5,441 nucleotides of DNA from QHWT01 sp046734675. Its GTDB lineage: Bacteria > Acidobacteriota > Vicinamibacteria > Vicinamibacterales > 2-12-FULL-66-21. The stretch lies in the NCBI GenBank assembly GCA_046734675.1, contig JBKPRU010000053.1, positions 1 through 5,441 of the forward strand, given 5' to 3'. Made by a program: the position numbers and the translations under genes. The notes beneath the pieces are model-generated. The model had not been told where the DNA came from and did not search any database. It saw nothing but the letters and a program-made list of their open reading frames with translations. Positions 4,806-5,441 of the stretch are shown piece after piece (within the stretch, counting starts at the first letter, position 1; the number at the start of each line of letters is the position of its first letter).

Positions 4806-5441
4806 TTACATCGCGCTCTTCACGACAGACTTCAGATCGGTGGCGGCGGTTGCCGCGTCGGCGGCGTGCTGCTTCAGGCGCGCCAGCCGCTTGGTGAGCA
4901 TCTCGGTCTGTCGCGCGTCGACGCCGTAGATGTCATCGCGGAATTGGAGCACGCCGTCCGCGGTCACGCGCGCCGTCCAGTAACCGAGATACACCGGGAT
5001 CGGCGTGCGCAGCTTCACGACCGTTTCTTCCTCGCCGTGCATCGCTTCCTGAATCTTGTCCGCCGTCCACGACGGCTGATCCGCGAGCACGTACTTGGCG
5101 AGCGCGTCCGGCTGTTCGAGCCGCACGCATCCGTGGCTGAACGATCGCGTGGCGCGCGCGAACAGCGAGTCGGCCGGCGTGTCGTGCAGGTACACGTTGA
5201 ACTGGTTTGGGAACATGAACTTCACGAGCCCGAGTGAGTTCTCGGTGCCGGGACGCTGCCGGAAGCGATACGCCTTCGGGTCGCTCAGGTCCACCGACGC
5301 CGGGTCGACGGGGTTGCCCTTCGTGTCGACCACTTCCATGTTGGTTCGCTCGAGGAAGTCCGGATCGTTCATGACCGAAGGCAGCGTCTCCTTTTCGACG
5401 ATGTCGGGTGGGACGTTCCAGTAAGGCGCGAACACGACATA
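4806..5441 (-). CDS. L,D-transpeptidase (YkuD domain, YcbB/LdtD-like), C-terminal part
   Basis: Only the last 211 residues are in the window; the 5' part lies beyond 5441, and the frame is open to the edge (YVVFAPYWNVPPDI...), so the GTG at 5435 should not be taken as a start. The enzyme makes 3-3 cross-links in peptidoglycan, or attaches proteins to it, in the periplasm through a Cys thioester. The YkuD signature is complete: NVYLHDTP, then SFSHGCVRLE, with H103, G104, catalytic C105 and R107 of the fragment (Cys codon at 5129-5127). The NPYWNVPP-like opening and the insert between it and YRFRQRPG resemble the large YcbB/LdtD group, which also carries a capping subdomain in this place and is usually 500-600 residues. 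After the catalytic core comes an Ala/Lys-rich helical tail of about 35 residues. The pairing with murJ in one neighbourhood fits a cell-wall region. It is transcribed towards the regulator pair. Confidence 0.93.
   Translation of the reverse strand, partial: YVVFAPYWNVPPDIVEKETLPSVMNDPDFLERTNMEVVDTKGNPVDPASVDLSDPKAYRFRQRPGTENSLGLVKFMFPNQFNVYLHDTPADSLFARATRSFSHGCVRLEQPDALAKYVLADQPSWTADKIQEAMHGEEETVVKLRTPIPVYLGYWTARVTADGVLQFRDDIYGVDARQTEMLTKRLARLKQHAADAATAATDLKSVVKSAM

Noticed and set aside
1..5441. CRISPR array, transposon, prophage, tRNA or defence system
   Set aside because: No direct-repeat series, terminal inverted repeats, transposase or integrase motifs, tRNA-like cloverleaf or defence-type protein was seen; the region reads as ordinary envelope and signalling genes.

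Overview
The window looks like chromosomal DNA of a GC-rich, Gram-negative-type bacterium. Codon third positions are strongly G/C, which opens many long but meaningless antisense frames. The protein set (MurJ, TolB-like propeller proteins, a lipoprotein, a YcbB-type L,D-transpeptidase and receiver-only response regulators) would suit Acidobacteriota, perhaps the Vicinamibacteria group. That placement is an inference from protein style; there is no rRNA or other marker to prove it. I see no tRNA, rRNA, IS element, CRISPR array, phage gene or attachment site.

Layout. From 2172 down to 1, on the minus strand, lies a four-gene cluster read in this order: a polytopic membrane protein of unknown function (2172-1456), an exported protein with two PD40-like blades (1431 or 1455 to 706), a 101-residue charged helical protein (671-366), and the first 125 codons of murJ, the lipid II flippase (376-1, cut by the window edge). 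Junctions are tight: stop and possible start abut at 1456/1455, a 34-bp gap follows the second gene, and the third gene overlaps murJ by 11 bp. This suggests one transcription unit devoted to the cell envelope.

From 2195 to 4798, on the plus strand, come a predicted lipoprotein that fuses an unrecognised N-terminal domain to a TolB-like beta-propeller (2195-3874), then two receiver-only response regulators (3956-4360 and 4367-4798). From 5441 to 4806, converging on the second regulator, is the C-terminal part of an L,D-transpeptidase.

The most striking non-coding feature is the 22-bp gap between the two divergent genes. It holds an almost perfect 16-bp palindrome (2176-2191) around a TATA core. 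Read on either strand the core gives a good -10 box (TATACT on plus, TATAGT on minus), and on each strand the ATG begins exactly 8 nt after the end of the box. Both genes are therefore predicted to be transcribed leaderless from one shared symmetric promoter. The first response regulator has a similar arrangement (CTGACG, 17 bp, TGT-TATACT, then TTG/GTG), and the two-blade gene may have one as well.

How the genes may fit together: MurJ exports the peptidoglycan precursor and the L,D-transpeptidase cross-links or anchors peptidoglycan. The membrane protein, the exported two-blade protein and the propeller lipoprotein are probable envelope components whose exact jobs cannot be read from the sequence. 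The two receivers probably serve a partner kinase encoded elsewhere.
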